From: Leifsonia sp. NPDC080035
GTDB taxonomy: Bacteria > Actinomycetota > Actinomycetes > Actinomycetales > Microbacteriaceae
Assembly: GCF_040050925.1 (NCBI RefSeq)
Contig: NZ_CP157390.1
Coordinates: 806,001 to 870,000, forward strand
Reading direction: 5' to 3'
DNA length: 64,000 bases
Position numbers and translations under genes: made by a program. Numbering within the stretch: position 1 is the first letter of the stretch; each line of letters starts with the position of its first letter. Shown here one piece after another: positions 1 through 7,544 of this stretch. Under the pieces are notes generated by a model. That model saw only the letters and a list, made by a program, of their open reading frames with translations, had not been told where the DNA came from and did no database searches.

Positions 1-557
1 CCCTGCAGGCTCGACGGGCCGGAGCCCCTGGCGAGACCGAGCAGCACCGTCTCGGCCTGGTCGTCGAGGGTGTGCGCGAGCAGGATGCGCTCGGCACCGG
101 TCGCGCGCAGCACGTCGTCGAACGCGGCGTGACGCGCGGCGCGCGCCGCCGCCTCCGGACCGCCCGCGGAGGGATCCACCGTCACGTACTCCAGGAACAC
201 GGGGTCCAGACCGAGCGCGTGCGCCTTCGCCGCGGCGTCCTCGGCCACGGCGGCCGAGCCCTCCTGCAGGCCGTGGTTCACGACGACGGCGCCCGCCCGG
301 TATCCGGCGCGCGGCGCCTCGAACGCGGTCGCCGCGGCCAGCGCGAGCGAGTCCGCTCCCCCGCTCAGCCCGACCATCACGAGTGCGTTCGCGGAGAGCG
401 GGCGGGGGCGCGCTGGACCGTGGTCGTCATGCGGGTCGGGCTCCGGCAGCGCCGCCGCCTCGGCGAGCGCGGTGCGGACCGCGCGCCGTGCGTCGGCGAT
501 CGGCGGGGTGAGCCGGGGGCGCCTGGCCTCCGGCTCCGGGGACGCGTCGAGGTGCAT
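1..557 (-). CDS. tilS: tRNA(Ile)-lysidine synthase TilS, N-terminal part
   Basis: Reading leftwards from an ATG at 557, about 185 codons stay open to the window edge, so the C-terminal half is missing. TilS is an ATP-dependent enzyme that turns the wobble cytidine of tRNA-Ile(CAU) into lysidine. The PP-loop ATPase motif SGGADS is at residues 65-70, followed by a VVVNHGL strand and a LAHTLDDQAETVLL segment typical of this family. It diverges from the pyrophosphatase gene over 49 bp; tilS next to housekeeping genes such as hpt and ftsH is common in actinobacteria, but those lie outside the window. Identity is firm; full length is unknown. Confidence 0.9.
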   Translation of the reverse strand, partial: MHLDASPEPEARRPRLTPPIADARRAVRTALAEAAALPEPDPHDDHGPARPRPLSANALVMVGLSGGADSLALAAATAFEAPRAGYRAGAVVVNHGLQEGSAAVAEDAAAKAHALGLDPVFLEYVTVDPSAGGPEAAARAARHAAFDDVLRATGAERILLAHTLDDQAETVLLGLARGSGPSSLQ

Positions 558-606
558 CCAGTAACGTTAGTGCAGGACTTTTCCCGCACGTTTAAGGAGC
601 AACGGC

Positions 607-1098
607 ATGGCCGCATACGACGTCGTCATCGAGATCCCGAAGGGGAGCCGCAACAAGTACGAGGTGGACCACGAGACCGGCCGCGTGTACCTCGACCGTG
701 TGCTGTTCACCGCCTTCGTGTACCCGACCGACTACGGCTACTTCGAGAACACCCTCGGCCTCGACGGCGACCCGGTGGACGCGCTTGTGCTGCTCGAGTA
801 CCCGGTGTTCCCGGGTGTCGGCGTCAAGGTCCGCCCGGTCGGCGTGCTGAACATGTCCGACGAGGCCGGCAGCGACGCGAAGATCATCGCGGTGCCGCAC
901 AAGGACCCGCGCTGGCAGCACATCCAGGACGTGAACGACATCCCGGAGCAGACCCGCAAGGAGATCGAGCACTTCTTCGCCCGCTACAAGGACCTGGAGC
1001 CGGGCAAGTTCGTCAACATCGAGGGCTGGGGCGACGCGGCGGAGGCCGAGCAGATCGTCGAAGCGGGCTTCGAGAAGCTCAAGGCCGAGGGCCACTGA
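607..1098 (+). CDS. ppa: Inorganic pyrophosphatase (family I)
   Basis: A cytoplasmic enzyme that hydrolyses pyrophosphate to two phosphates and so pulls biosynthetic reactions forward. The 163-aa length is normal for bacterial family I enzymes. The signature DGDPVDAL is at residues 53-60, carrying the metal-binding aspartates, after the conserved DYGYFENT stretch (residues 42-49). The ATG is preceded by AAGGAG at about 8 bases, a good ribosome binding site. It is monocistronic: tilS diverges upstream and a strong hairpin follows the stop. Confidence 0.97.
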   Translation: MAAYDVVIEIPKGSRNKYEVDHETGRVYLDRVLFTAFVYPTDYGYFENTLGLDGDPVDALVLLEYPVFPGVGVKVRPVGVLNMSDEAGSDAKIIAVPHKDPRWQHIQDVNDIPEQTRKEIEHFFARYKDLEPGKFVNIEGWGDAAEAEQIVEAGFEKLKAEGH

Positions 1099-1114
1099 CC
1101 TCGCTCCGAACGCC

Positions 1115-1153
1115 GAAGGGCCGGCGCATCCCGAGTGGATGCGCCGGCCCTTC
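1115..1153. terminator. Bidirectional intrinsic terminator-like hairpin
   Basis: A perfect 17-bp stem (arm 1115-1131 pairs with 1137-1153) closes a 5-nt loop CGAGT. It lies 17 bp after ppa and 34 bp after the end of the convergent surface-protein gene, so it can serve both strands. There is only a short T run (TTCCGTTT) on the plus side. Confidence 0.85.
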
Positions 1154-1186
1154 CGTTTCGGCGGTCGCCGGCGCGGCCGCCGTCGT

Positions 1187-2803
1187 TCAGCCGCGGCGGG
1201 TGCGGACCGCGCGCCGGCGGCCGATCGCCACGCTCACGCCGCCGGCGACCACCAGCGCGGCCACGAGCCCGAGCAGCGGGGCCGGGTCCGATCCGGTGTC
1301 GGCGAGCATGTGCGTCCCGCCGTCGACGACGGCCGGGGCCACGACGACGTGCAGGGTCGCGTTGAAGATGCTGACGTCGCCCATGGTGGCGCACCGCGTT
1401 CCGGCGAGCTGCGGTCCGTAGCCGAAGGCGATGATGACGCGCGGGCCGGCGGGCACGGAGAGGGTCGTCGACCAGCTTCCGTTGGCTCCCACGACGGTCC
1501 GACCGTCGAACGCCGGCGCGGTGGCGGGGTCGCCGCCCACCTGCTCCCCGAAGAGCGTGTTGAGGTAGTCGACCGCGGTGTCCGGGTCCGCGCTGTAGAC
1601 CTGGACGCCCGAGCCCGGCACGCCGGTGCCCGCGACCGGTACGAGGAGGTTCCCCGGGTGCGCGGGATCGGCGGCCGCGGCGACCTGGGCGCCGTACCGG
1701 ACGATCCACTCGGACGGGCTCTGGGGCTCGTCCCCCGGCGAGCCGGCGTCGTCGGTCGGGTCGGGCTCGACGGGCGACGTGATGCTCGGGCCGGAGACGC
1801 AGCCCTGCGGGCCGACCACCGTGAGGTCGGCGATGACGGCCGGGTCGGACTCGTGGGTGCTCGGGCCGCCGTCCTCAGCGTAGGACTGGGCTACGACATT
1901 CAGCGTCCAGAGGGCGGGCGAGAGGGACACGCGAGCGCTCCACGTTCCGTCGTCACCCGCGAGAGCGGCGCCCCAGGCGTAGTCGTCGTCACTGGGCCCC
2001 GCGCCGTCGATCCAGACCACGTCCCCGGGCGTCGCGGTGCCCGTGACAGTGATGCCGCCGTTGCCGTCCGGGTCCGTGACGAGGTGCGTCGCCTGCACGG
2101 TGGCACCGCTCTGCGGGCTGACCACGACGGGCGGGACGCTCTGCGCCGCGTCGAAGAACACCTCGACATACTGGTCTGTGAGCGCTCGTTTGCCCGCGGT
2201 GCCGGACACGGTGAACCACTGATCGTAGGTGGCGGTCTCGGCGACCGTCGCCTGCGCGCTGAAGTCGCCGTTCGCGTCCGCGGTCGCCCCGACACGGATA
2301 TCGCCCCCGTCGTTCTCGACCGTGATCTTCGAGCCGACCGGAGCGCGGCCGACGAACGTCACGACGCGCGGGCCGTGGATCTCGGCGCCGTCCTCCGGCG
2401 AGGTGAGGACGAGGTCCTTGGGTGCCGTCGTCGCGGCGGCGGACGGCTGCGGGGCCGAGGACGGGTCCGGCGTGGGCTCCGGGGTCGGGGTGGGATCCGG
2501 CGTGGAGGTCGGGTCCGGGGTCGCGGTGGGATCGGGCGTCGGAGTCGGGTCCGGGGTCGGCGACGGGTCCGGGGTCGGCGTCGGGTCCGGGGTCGGCGGG
2601 TCGGTGGGCGCCGGGTCGGGCGCTGGGGCCTCCGTCGGCGTGCCGTCGGGCGCCGGCGCGGGCGTCTGCGCGGCCGGAGCCGCATCCTCTTCCGCGTAGG
2701 CGGGGGACGCGATCCCCGCGAACAGAGCGGTCATGCTCACCACCGCCGCGAGCGCGACGACGCGCGCGCGTACAGAACCTGCCTTCACCGGCGAAACCCC
2801 CAT
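1187..2803 (-). CDS. Sortase-anchored surface protein with Pro-Thr-Asp stalk and LAxTG signal
   Basis: A 538-aa exported protein. Residues 1-38 form a signal peptide (basic start, hydrophobic core, ASPAYA cut site). Residues about 40-120 are a low-complexity stalk of repeated PDPTPTP-type units that would span the wall. About 125-480 hold Ig-like modules seen as repeated blocks around VTFVGRAPVGSKI, VVVSPQSGATV and VTGTATPGDVVWI. At the C-terminus LADTG (residues 500-504) is followed by a membrane helix and RRRAVRTRRG, the layout of a sortase substrate; LAxTG is the form used by class E sortases. No sortase lies in the window. The ligand or adhesion target cannot be named. Confidence 0.85.
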   Translation of the reverse strand: MGVSPVKAGSVRARVVALAAVVSMTALFAGIASPAYAEEDAAPAAQTPAPAPDGTPTEAPAPDPAPTDPPTPDPTPTPDPSPTPDPTPTPDPTATPDPTSTPDPTPTPEPTPDPSSAPQPSAAATTAPKDLVLTSPEDGAEIHGPRVVTFVGRAPVGSKITVENDGGDIRVGATADANGDFSAQATVAETATYDQWFTVSGTAGKRALTDQYVEVFFDAAQSVPPVVVSPQSGATVQATHLVTDPDGNGGITVTGTATPGDVVWIDGAGPSDDDYAWGAALAGDDGTWSARVSLSPALWTLNVVAQSYAEDGGPSTHESDPAVIADLTVVGPQGCVSGPSITSPVEPDPTDDAGSPGDEPQSPSEWIVRYGAQVAAAADPAHPGNLLVPVAGTGVPGSGVQVYSADPDTAVDYLNTLFGEQVGGDPATAPAFDGRTVVGANGSWSTTLSVPAGPRVIIAFGYGPQLAGTRCATMGDVSIFNATLHVVVAPAVVDGGTHMLADTGSDPAPLLGLVAALVVAGGVSVAIGRRRAVRTRRG

Positions 2804-2889
2804 CGGTCGCCTCGGGCGGGCGAACGACTATTTCTACCGGATCCCGGCCGACGCCGCGGCCCCCAGACCGCGGGTCACGCGGAGTGTGG

Positions 2890-4251
2890 TCACGCGGACG
2901 GGCGCGCCACCATCCCCCACGGCGAGCCCCACACGGACTGGACCTTGACCACGTCGCCCTCGGTGGGCGCCGCGATCATCTGTCCGCCGCCGATGTAGAT
3001 GCCGACGTGGTAGAAGTCGCCGGGGGCGTCACCCCAGAAGATCAGGTCGCCGGGCTGCTTGTTCCCGTAGGAGACGAGCTGCCCCCTGTTGGCGGCCGTG
3101 TAGTACTGGTTGTTCACCGAGTGCGAGCCGATGTAGAGGCCGGCGTAGGCGTACGCCTTCATGGTGAGACCCGAGCAGTCGTAGCCGTTCGGACCCTCGC
3201 CACCGAAGATGTACGGCTTGCCCAGCTGCGCCCGCGCGTACGCGATCGCGGTCTGCACGACGTTGCCGTTCGGCGGGGCGGGAGTGCTGCCGCCTCCGCC
3301 ACCACCGCCGGTGTTGCCACCGCCGCCGCCACCACCGGTGCTGCCACCGCCGCCACCACCGCCGGTGCTGCCACCGCCACCGCCGCCCTGGTTCTGCTGG
3401 TGCTCCTGCTGCTGTTGCTGCTGCTGCCGGATGCGCTCCTCCTCGGCGGCCTTCGCCGCCGCGGCCTGCTGCGCCTTGATCTGCTCGCCCTGGAGGTATG
3501 CGGCCTCCACCTGAGCGGACGTGTTCTTGAGCGTCGCGAGCTGTGCGACCAGCTGCGTCGACTTGGTCTGCTGCTCCGCGAGCGCCGCCTGCGCCGCGCT
3601 CTGGGCCTGCTGCGCTGCCGCGAGCGCCTCGGACGCCTTGGTCGCCAGCGCCTCCCGCTCGGTCTTCGCGACCTTGGCCTGGTCGTTGAGGGACTGGGCG
3701 TTGTTCTTGTCCTTGGTGGCCTGGTCGTAGACGGCCTTGGACTGCTCGGTGAGCTTGCTCATCGTGCCCAGCTGGAACAGCAGCTTGTCCGCGTCGGAGC
3801 CGGAGCCGCCTCCCTTGAGCATGAGCTCCGTGCTCAGGTCGCCGCCGCCGGCCGACTTCGCGAGGTGGGAGGCGAGAAGTCCGGCGCGCATCTGCGACGT
3901 CTTCGCCTTCTCCGCCGCAGCCTCGGCCTGCTTCTTGAGGTCTGCTTCCTTCGACGTCGCCTTCTCGAGCGCGTCCTTCGCCTGGAAGTAGGCCTCGGCC
4001 GCCTTCTCGGAGGCGACGCGGGCGGCGTCCACACTGGACTGGAGGTTGCCGATCAGCGAGGTGATGTTGTCGATCATCGCCTGCTGCTCGGTGACGTTCG
4101 CCTTCGCCTGCTGCACGTCGTTCCACGACGGGTAGTCGACGGCCTGCGCCGGGGTCACGATGCCGATGGACGCGGTGACCGCGCCCATCACTCCGGCGCC
4201 GATCGCGAGGCCGGGTCGGACGCGCGAGTTCTTCGAGGGGTCGCTAGCCAA
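2890..4251 (-). CDS. NlpC/P60 cell-wall endopeptidase with coiled coil (RipA-like)
   Basis: Secreted 453-aa peptidoglycan hydrolase. Order: signal peptide (about 1-38), coiled coil (about 40-270, rich in Ala, Lys, Glu and Gln), a glutamine run, a Gly/Ser/Thr linker of four poly-glycine blocks, then an NlpC/P60 domain. The catalytic Cys is C359 in YDCSGL and the catalytic His is H415 in FYHVGIY. NlpC/P60 enzymes cut D-Glu-mDAP-type peptide bonds; coiled coils in this class usually mask the enzyme until FtsEX-type partners release it. The start is a TTG that overlaps the stop of the M23 gene by 8 bases, so translation is probably coupled. Its N-terminal half is paralogous to that of the M23 protein. 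Confidence 0.9.
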   Translation of the reverse strand: MASDPSKNSRVRPGLAIGAGVMGAVTASIGIVTPAQAVDYPSWNDVQQAKANVTEQQAMIDNITSLIGNLQSSVDAARVASEKAAEAYFQAKDALEKATSKEADLKKQAEAAAEKAKTSQMRAGLLASHLAKSAGGGDLSTELMLKGGGSGSDADKLLFQLGTMSKLTEQSKAVYDQATKDKNNAQSLNDQAKVAKTEREALATKASEALAAAQQAQSAAQAALAEQQTKSTQLVAQLATLKNTSAQVEAAYLQGEQIKAQQAAAAKAAEEERIRQQQQQQQEHQQNQGGGGGGSTGGGGGGGSTGGGGGGGNTGGGGGGGSTPAPPNGNVVQTAIAYARAQLGKPYIFGGEGPNGYDCSGLTMKAYAYAGLYIGSHSVNNQYYTAANRGQLVSYGNKQPGDLIFWGDAPGDFYHVGIYIGGGQMIAAPTEGDVVKVQSVWGSPWGMVARPSA

Positions 4252-5509
4252 GGGGTGCCTGCCTGTCTCTCATGAACGGGATGCCGTCGATCTTCTGGCC
4301 GTCGATCCTGACCTCGAAGTGCAGGTGGCATCCGGTCGATGCGCCGGTGGTGCCGACGCGTGCGATGGGCTGCCCCGCGCTGACCTGCTGGCCGATGCCG
4401 ACCAGGATGCCGCCGTCGCGGATGTGGGCGTAGCCCGTCTGCGTGCTGCCTCCGTTGTTGATCAGCACGAAGTTGCCGTAGGAGCCGTTCGGGCCGGCGT
4501 ACTCGACGATGCCGCCGTACGCGGCGTAGATCGGTGAGCCGCAGCCCGCCCCGATGTCGATGCCCATGTGGTAGGTGCTGCCGACGCCTCCGGGCGACGG
4601 ACGGGCACCGAAGCCGTCGGTGATCGGACCCGCGGCGGGGACGGCCCAGCCCATCGGGCCGACGTAACCGCCGGGGAGGCCGCCTGATCCGCGCGCGGCG
4701 GCCGCCGCCGCAGCCGCGGCGACACCCTTCTCGTATCCCGCGACGGTTTTCGCCCTCTTGTCGCGGAGCGCCTTCAGCTGCGCCTGCATGACCACGATCT
4801 GCTTCTGCTGCTCGGCGAGCTTGTCCTGCGCCGCCTTCGCCGCGGAGATCGCCGCCTTCAGCGCCGCCTGGGCAGCGACCTGGAGCTTCTGCCGCTCGGC
4901 CTTCGCCACCGCCGCCTGGTCGGCGAGGGAGGCGGCGGAGTTCTGGGCAGCCTTCGCGTCCGCGTAGACCTTGTTCGACTGCTCGACGAGCTTCGACATG
5001 CTGCCGAGGTCGGAGAGGAGCTGGTCAGGGCTGGACGAGGATGCACCGTTGCCGCTGAGGAAGAGGTTCGCGGTGAGGTTGCGACCGCCGGTGCGGTAGA
5101 GCTGGGCGGCGAGCTTGCCGGCCTGCGTGCTCGCGGCGTCCGCCTTCTTCTGGCTGGCCGCGGCCTGCGCCTCCAGGTCCCGCGCCTTCATGTCTGCGCG
5201 GTCGTAGTTCGCCTCGGCGACCTGGAGTTCGGCGCCGCGCTTCTCTGCTTCGGCCTGCGTGCTGGCGACCTCGCCCTTCAGCTGCGCGATGAGGCCGTTG
5301 ATGCGCGCGACGGTGGCGGAGGCGGAGGCTTCGTTCGCCTTCGCCTTCTGGACGTCTCCCCAGCTGGGGTAGTCGGCGTAGGCCGGTGCGCCGACCGCGC
5401 CGACGCTGGCGATGATCGCGACGACGGCGCCGGCGAGTGCTGCGCGCAGTGTCCTGGCGCGTCGGGGCGCGGGATGCCGCCGTCGGCTCCTGCTGGTCTC
5501 GCGTCTCAT
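4244..5509 (-). CDS. M23 family metallopeptidase with coiled coil
   Basis: Secreted 421-aa peptidoglycan endopeptidase. An Arg-rich start and hydrophobic segment form the signal peptide (cut near APAYA), then a long coiled coil, a short poly-Ala region, and a C-terminal LytM domain. Zinc ligands are visible in the order HMGID, then TGYAHIR and CHLHFEV (the HxH pair). The mature N-terminus DYPSWGDVQKAKAN nearly matches the DYPSWNDVQQAKAN of the downstream NlpC/P60 protein. I start at ATG 5509 because upstream in-frame sequence is not protein-like; a GTG two codons earlier is possible. It is the first gene of a two-gene wall-hydrolase operon. Confidence 0.88.
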   Translation of the reverse strand: MRRETSRSRRRHPAPRRARTLRAALAGAVVAIIASVGAVGAPAYADYPSWGDVQKAKANEASASATVARINGLIAQLKGEVASTQAEAEKRGAELQVAEANYDRADMKARDLEAQAAASQKKADAASTQAGKLAAQLYRTGGRNLTANLFLSGNGASSSSPDQLLSDLGSMSKLVEQSNKVYADAKAAQNSAASLADQAAVAKAERQKLQVAAQAALKAAISAAKAAQDKLAEQQKQIVVMQAQLKALRDKRAKTVAGYEKGVAAAAAAAAARGSGGLPGGYVGPMGWAVPAAGPITDGFGARPSPGGVGSTYHMGIDIGAGCGSPIYAAYGGIVEYAGPNGSYGNFVLINNGGSTQTGYAHIRDGGILVGIGQQVSAGQPIARVGTTGASTGCHLHFEVRIDGQKIDGIPFMRDRQAPLG

Positions 5510-5847
5510 CCTCACCGCACCGTTCACACCAGTATCTTTTGTCACGCCAGTCACATCAGTCCCACTGTCACCGTGTGCAACTTTAGCAACTCCCCTCTCC
5601 GCGCGCCCCGGTGAACGGAGGCGAAAGAGGGGACGGGGAATGAACGGTCGGCGAGGACGGCCGGGGGACCGTCGCTCGCAATCTACCCATGCCACGCCGG
5701 GCCGCCCGGGCATTGGCGCGGGGCGTGGCGCGAACCCGCGCGCCTCCGACCCGCCCGGGCTCAGACGCCGATTCGCTTAATAGAGCGGACTTCCGTATGC
5801 TTGTTCGTCGGTGGTCATCGGAAAGCGGAAGCGATTCGGGACGATCC
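5510..5847. promoter_or_regulatory. Non-coding region upstream of wall-hydrolase operon and tRNA cluster
   Basis: I see no convincing gene in these 338 bp. Near the M23 gene, three GTGAC pentamers on the minus strand (5567-5571, 5550-5554, 5541-5545) precede a possible -10 GATACT (5536-5531), which would put transcription start about 15 bases before the ATG. The rest is GC-rich without clear signals apart from an A+T-richer patch near 5775-5815 that may hold the tRNA promoter. Confidence 0.4.
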
Positions 5848-5920
5848 GGCCCCATCGTTTAGCGGCCTAGGACGCCGCCCTTTCACGGCGGTAGCACGGG
5901 TTCGAATCCCGTTGGGGTCA
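5848..5920 (+). tRNA. tRNA-Glu (anticodon TTC)
   Basis: A 73-nt cloverleaf. The acceptor stem GGCCCCA pairs with TGGGGTC (5913-5919), the anticodon loop reads CTTTCAC in the stem GCCGCC/GGCGG, and the T arm holds GGTTCGAATCC. The discriminator is A at 5920 and CCA is not encoded. Confidence 0.97.
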
Positions 5921-5971
5921 CTGTCCGTCAGCACCGATGGCGTCCACTACAATTGAAAAGCACCACAGTAA

Positions 5972-6048
5972 GGCCCTGTAGCGCAGTTGGTTAGCGTGCC
6001 GCCCTGTCACGGCGGAGGTCGCGGGTTCAAGTCCCGTCAGGGTCGCCA
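5972..6048 (+). tRNA. tRNA-Asp (anticodon GTC)
   Basis: Cloverleaf with acceptor GGCCCTG pairing with CAGGGTC (6038-6044), D arm with GTTGGTTAG, anticodon loop CTGTCAC, T arm GGTTCAAGTCC, discriminator G. An encoded CCA follows at 6046-6048, unlike the two neighbouring tRNAs. Confidence 0.97.
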
Positions 6049-6054
6049 CGGCGA

Positions 6055-6080
6055 GAAGCCCTTCCATTCGGAAGGGCTTC
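6055..6080 (+). terminator. Hairpin after tRNA-Asp
   Basis: Perfect 11-bp stem GAAGCCCTTCC (6055-6065) with GGAAGGGCTTC (6070-6080) and a 4-nt loop. It begins 7 nt after the encoded CCA. It has no long T run, so termination may be partial or the hairpin may serve as a processing spacer. Confidence 0.75.
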
Positions 6081-6104
6081 CGTCTACCACCGCCTCGGCG
6101 GTGA

Positions 6105-6177
6105 GGCTCTGTAGCTCAGTTGGTAGAGCGTTCGACTGAAAATCGAAAGGTCACCGGATCGATGCCGGTCGGAGCCA
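6105..6177 (+). tRNA. tRNA-Phe (anticodon GAA)
   Basis: Acceptor GGCTCTG pairs with CGGAGCC (6170-6176, one T-G wobble), D arm AGCTCAGTTGGTAGAGC, anticodon loop CTGAAAA, T arm with GGATCGATGCC, discriminator A. The next bases are CCG, so CCA is not encoded. The T loop GATCGAT differs slightly from the usual TTCGAAT. Confidence 0.96.
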
Positions 6178-6183
6178 CCGCAA

Positions 6184-6221
6184 GCCCCGCTCAACTCAGT
6201 TGAAGCGGGGCCTTTGCTTTT
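6184..6221 (+). terminator. Intrinsic terminator after tRNA-Phe
   Basis: Arms GCCCCGCT (6184-6191) and AGCGGGGC (6204-6211) with an inner CAAC/GTTG pair form a stable hairpin, followed by CTTTGCTTTT. It ends the tRNA transcription unit. Confidence 0.85.
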
Positions 6222-6436
6222 CCCTTGAAAACACCTCCCTCAGATTGACCCATCGACTTCTCCCAGTCGGCAGACAAGGCCACTCCCCCACGCCGGAAAG
6301 CGCCGCGCCTTGTGTCCGCGTAGATCTGGGTCACGGCAACTACTCGCAGCGCGAGGCCGCGGCAGCGTTAGGAGTGGCCGCTAGCACGGTCAACCGGTGG
6401 GCGCAGCACCCGCTCAAGACCGAGGACTACCGCTAG
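6200..6436 (+). pseudogene. Helix-turn-helix protein fragment
   Basis: Only the last 40 or so codons look like protein: NYSQREAAAALGVAASTVNRW is a clear helix-turn-helix, as in excisionases, transposases and small phage regulators, and the frame then stops soon after. The upstream half overlaps the tRNA-Phe terminator and reads like non-coding sequence; no start codon with a ribosome binding site sits just before the helix-turn-helix. I read it as the broken remains of a regulator or mobile-element gene lying just downstream of a tRNA. The left boundary is arbitrary. Confidence 0.4.
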
Positions 6437-6466
6437 TCGAAGCCTGCGAATCCGCAACCGCTGAAG

Positions 6467-6793
6467 CTAGCGCATGGCGTGGAACCAGCTGCCGCCATAT
6501 TCGCGGTCAACTGTCTGCTGCGACTCGACGACGACGCCGGTTTCGGCCAAGTCGAGCGGGGAGAATCCGACCTGATGTAGCACGTCCCGAGCGGCCGTTA
6601 CGAGCTCGGTGTCGCGGCGCAAGTCGTCCCGTTCCTCATCGGTTGCTGTGCACAGCCATATGCCTGCGCCCGGAAGCTCGGGGAAGGCTGCAACGAACCT
6701 CGTCGCGACCACGCCACGCGATCGAAACCATGCCGTCACCATCGGGCCCGCACTATCGAGAAGTGCCCATCGTCGATCCCCGGCTACTGGCAT
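6467..6793 (-). CDS. Hypothetical protein, 108 aa
   Basis: I do not recognise this protein. It has balanced composition (LLDSAGPMVTAWFRSRGVVATRF, then a TDEERDDLRRDTELVTAARDVL helix) and looks soluble, with no signal peptide or membrane segment. It begins at an ATG at 6793 with a weak GGAA upstream. It lies in an A+T-richer stretch downstream of tRNA-Phe with another orphan gene upstream on the same strand (152-bp gap), so the two may be cargo of an old insertion. Function unknown. Confidence 0.55.
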   Translation of the reverse strand: MPVAGDRRWALLDSAGPMVTAWFRSRGVVATRFVAAFPELPGAGIWLCTATDEERDDLRRDTELVTAARDVLHQVGFSPLDLAETGVVVESQQTVDREYGGSWFHAMR

Positions 6794-6945
6794 GTTCCGA
6801 CTCTATTTCCGAAGGCGGACTACTGGTCAGCGAAACGACACCTCAGCATCATTAGAAAGTGGGGCTGACCCGAACACTGCCCCGGAATCTTCTACACAAG
6901 ATCAAGAGGCCCGCGCTTCCCACGCGTCCCCCACCTTAGAACGTC

Positions 6946-7167
6946 CTACAGAACGTCGACCAAGTCCTGCATGGCCTCCACACAGAGAGCAAGGTAATCG
7001 CTCTTGACCTGCACCCGCTTGCCCATTACATCCATCCGACCGGAGCGCTGCGCGTAGAGCTGGCAGCCACGCGCGTGCGCCACGACGCCCGCCGTCTGGA
7101 AATCCCGGATATTCACCACGACGTCCTCGACACGCGATGACGAGAACATTTCTGGGTTAGCCACCAT
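6946..7167 (-). CDS. Hypothetical protein, 73 aa
   Basis: A short soluble protein of no recognised family. It contains SSSRVEDVVVNIRDF and MGKRVQVKSDYLALCVEAMQDLVDVL. Codon use is less GC-biased than that of the flanking genes. It is on the same strand as the 108-aa gene downstream of it. The start (ATG 7167) is not supported by a strong ribosome binding site. It could belong to a degraded element beside the tRNA cluster. Confidence 0.45.
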   Translation of the reverse strand: MVANPEMFSSSRVEDVVVNIRDFQTAGVVAHARGCQLYAQRSGRMDVMGKRVQVKSDYLALCVEAMQDLVDVL

Positions 7168-7355
7168 TAACGTGCTGACATCCGTATCGATGGAGGTGAC
7201 GGCGCACTTGCGCCGCGAGCCCCGCTGCTGAGCGACCCGCGGGCGTGCGACACACGACCCGCGGCTCCTTCGTACGATGGGGCCGTCCTGCGGCTTCTCA
7301 CAGGCACTGCGGTCAGGCCCCGCCGCTCGGGCCTATCGGTATAGCGTCACGAGAC

Positions 7356-7544
7356 ATGGCGACCGTGTGGGATCGACTGATCACCTGGTGGAGAGCGGGC
7401 CGGGCGTACGAGCCTCCGCCCGGCCGACGGGAACAGGACCCGGTGCGACGGCTCCCGAGCGGCGGCACGATCCAGCGCATGCCCGGCGACGCGGCCGATC
7501 CGAACATCCCGGGGCCGGACTGGGGCGGCGGCCGTGATCGCTGA
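7356..7544 (+). CDS. Hypothetical protein, 62 aa
   Basis: A small, proline- and arginine-rich protein (MATVWDRLITWWRAGRAYEPPPG at the start). I choose the ATG at 7356 over earlier in-frame codons because a possible -10 (TATAGC, 7340-7345) lies 10 bases upstream and sequence before it is not protein-like; a leaderless or near-leaderless message is likely. Its end overlaps the next gene by 11 bases, so the pair is probably co-translated. No family recognised. Confidence 0.5.
   Translation: MATVWDRLITWWRAGRAYEPPPGRREQDPVRRLPSGGTIQRMPGDAADPNIPGPDWGGGRDR

Noticed and set aside
2450..2620. Tandem GGGTCCGGGGTCGG-type repeats considered as a regulatory or CRISPR-like array
   Set aside because: They simply encode the Pro-Thr-Asp stalk of the surface protein; unit length varies and there are no spacers.
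3290..3400. GCCACCACCGCC repeats considered as a DNA repeat element
   Set aside because: They encode the poly-glycine linker of the NlpC/P60 protein.
2422..4275. 617-codon plus-strand frame
   Set aside because: Antisense to the signal-peptide and coiled-coil genes, with leucine/arginine-rich low-complexity sequence expected from the reverse of Gln/Ala/Lys codons.
6609..7007. 132-codon plus-strand frame in the A+T-rich stretch
   Set aside because: It overlaps the two minus-strand genes and has less natural composition (SRRKSSRSSS, RRRTTGQRNDTS) than they do.
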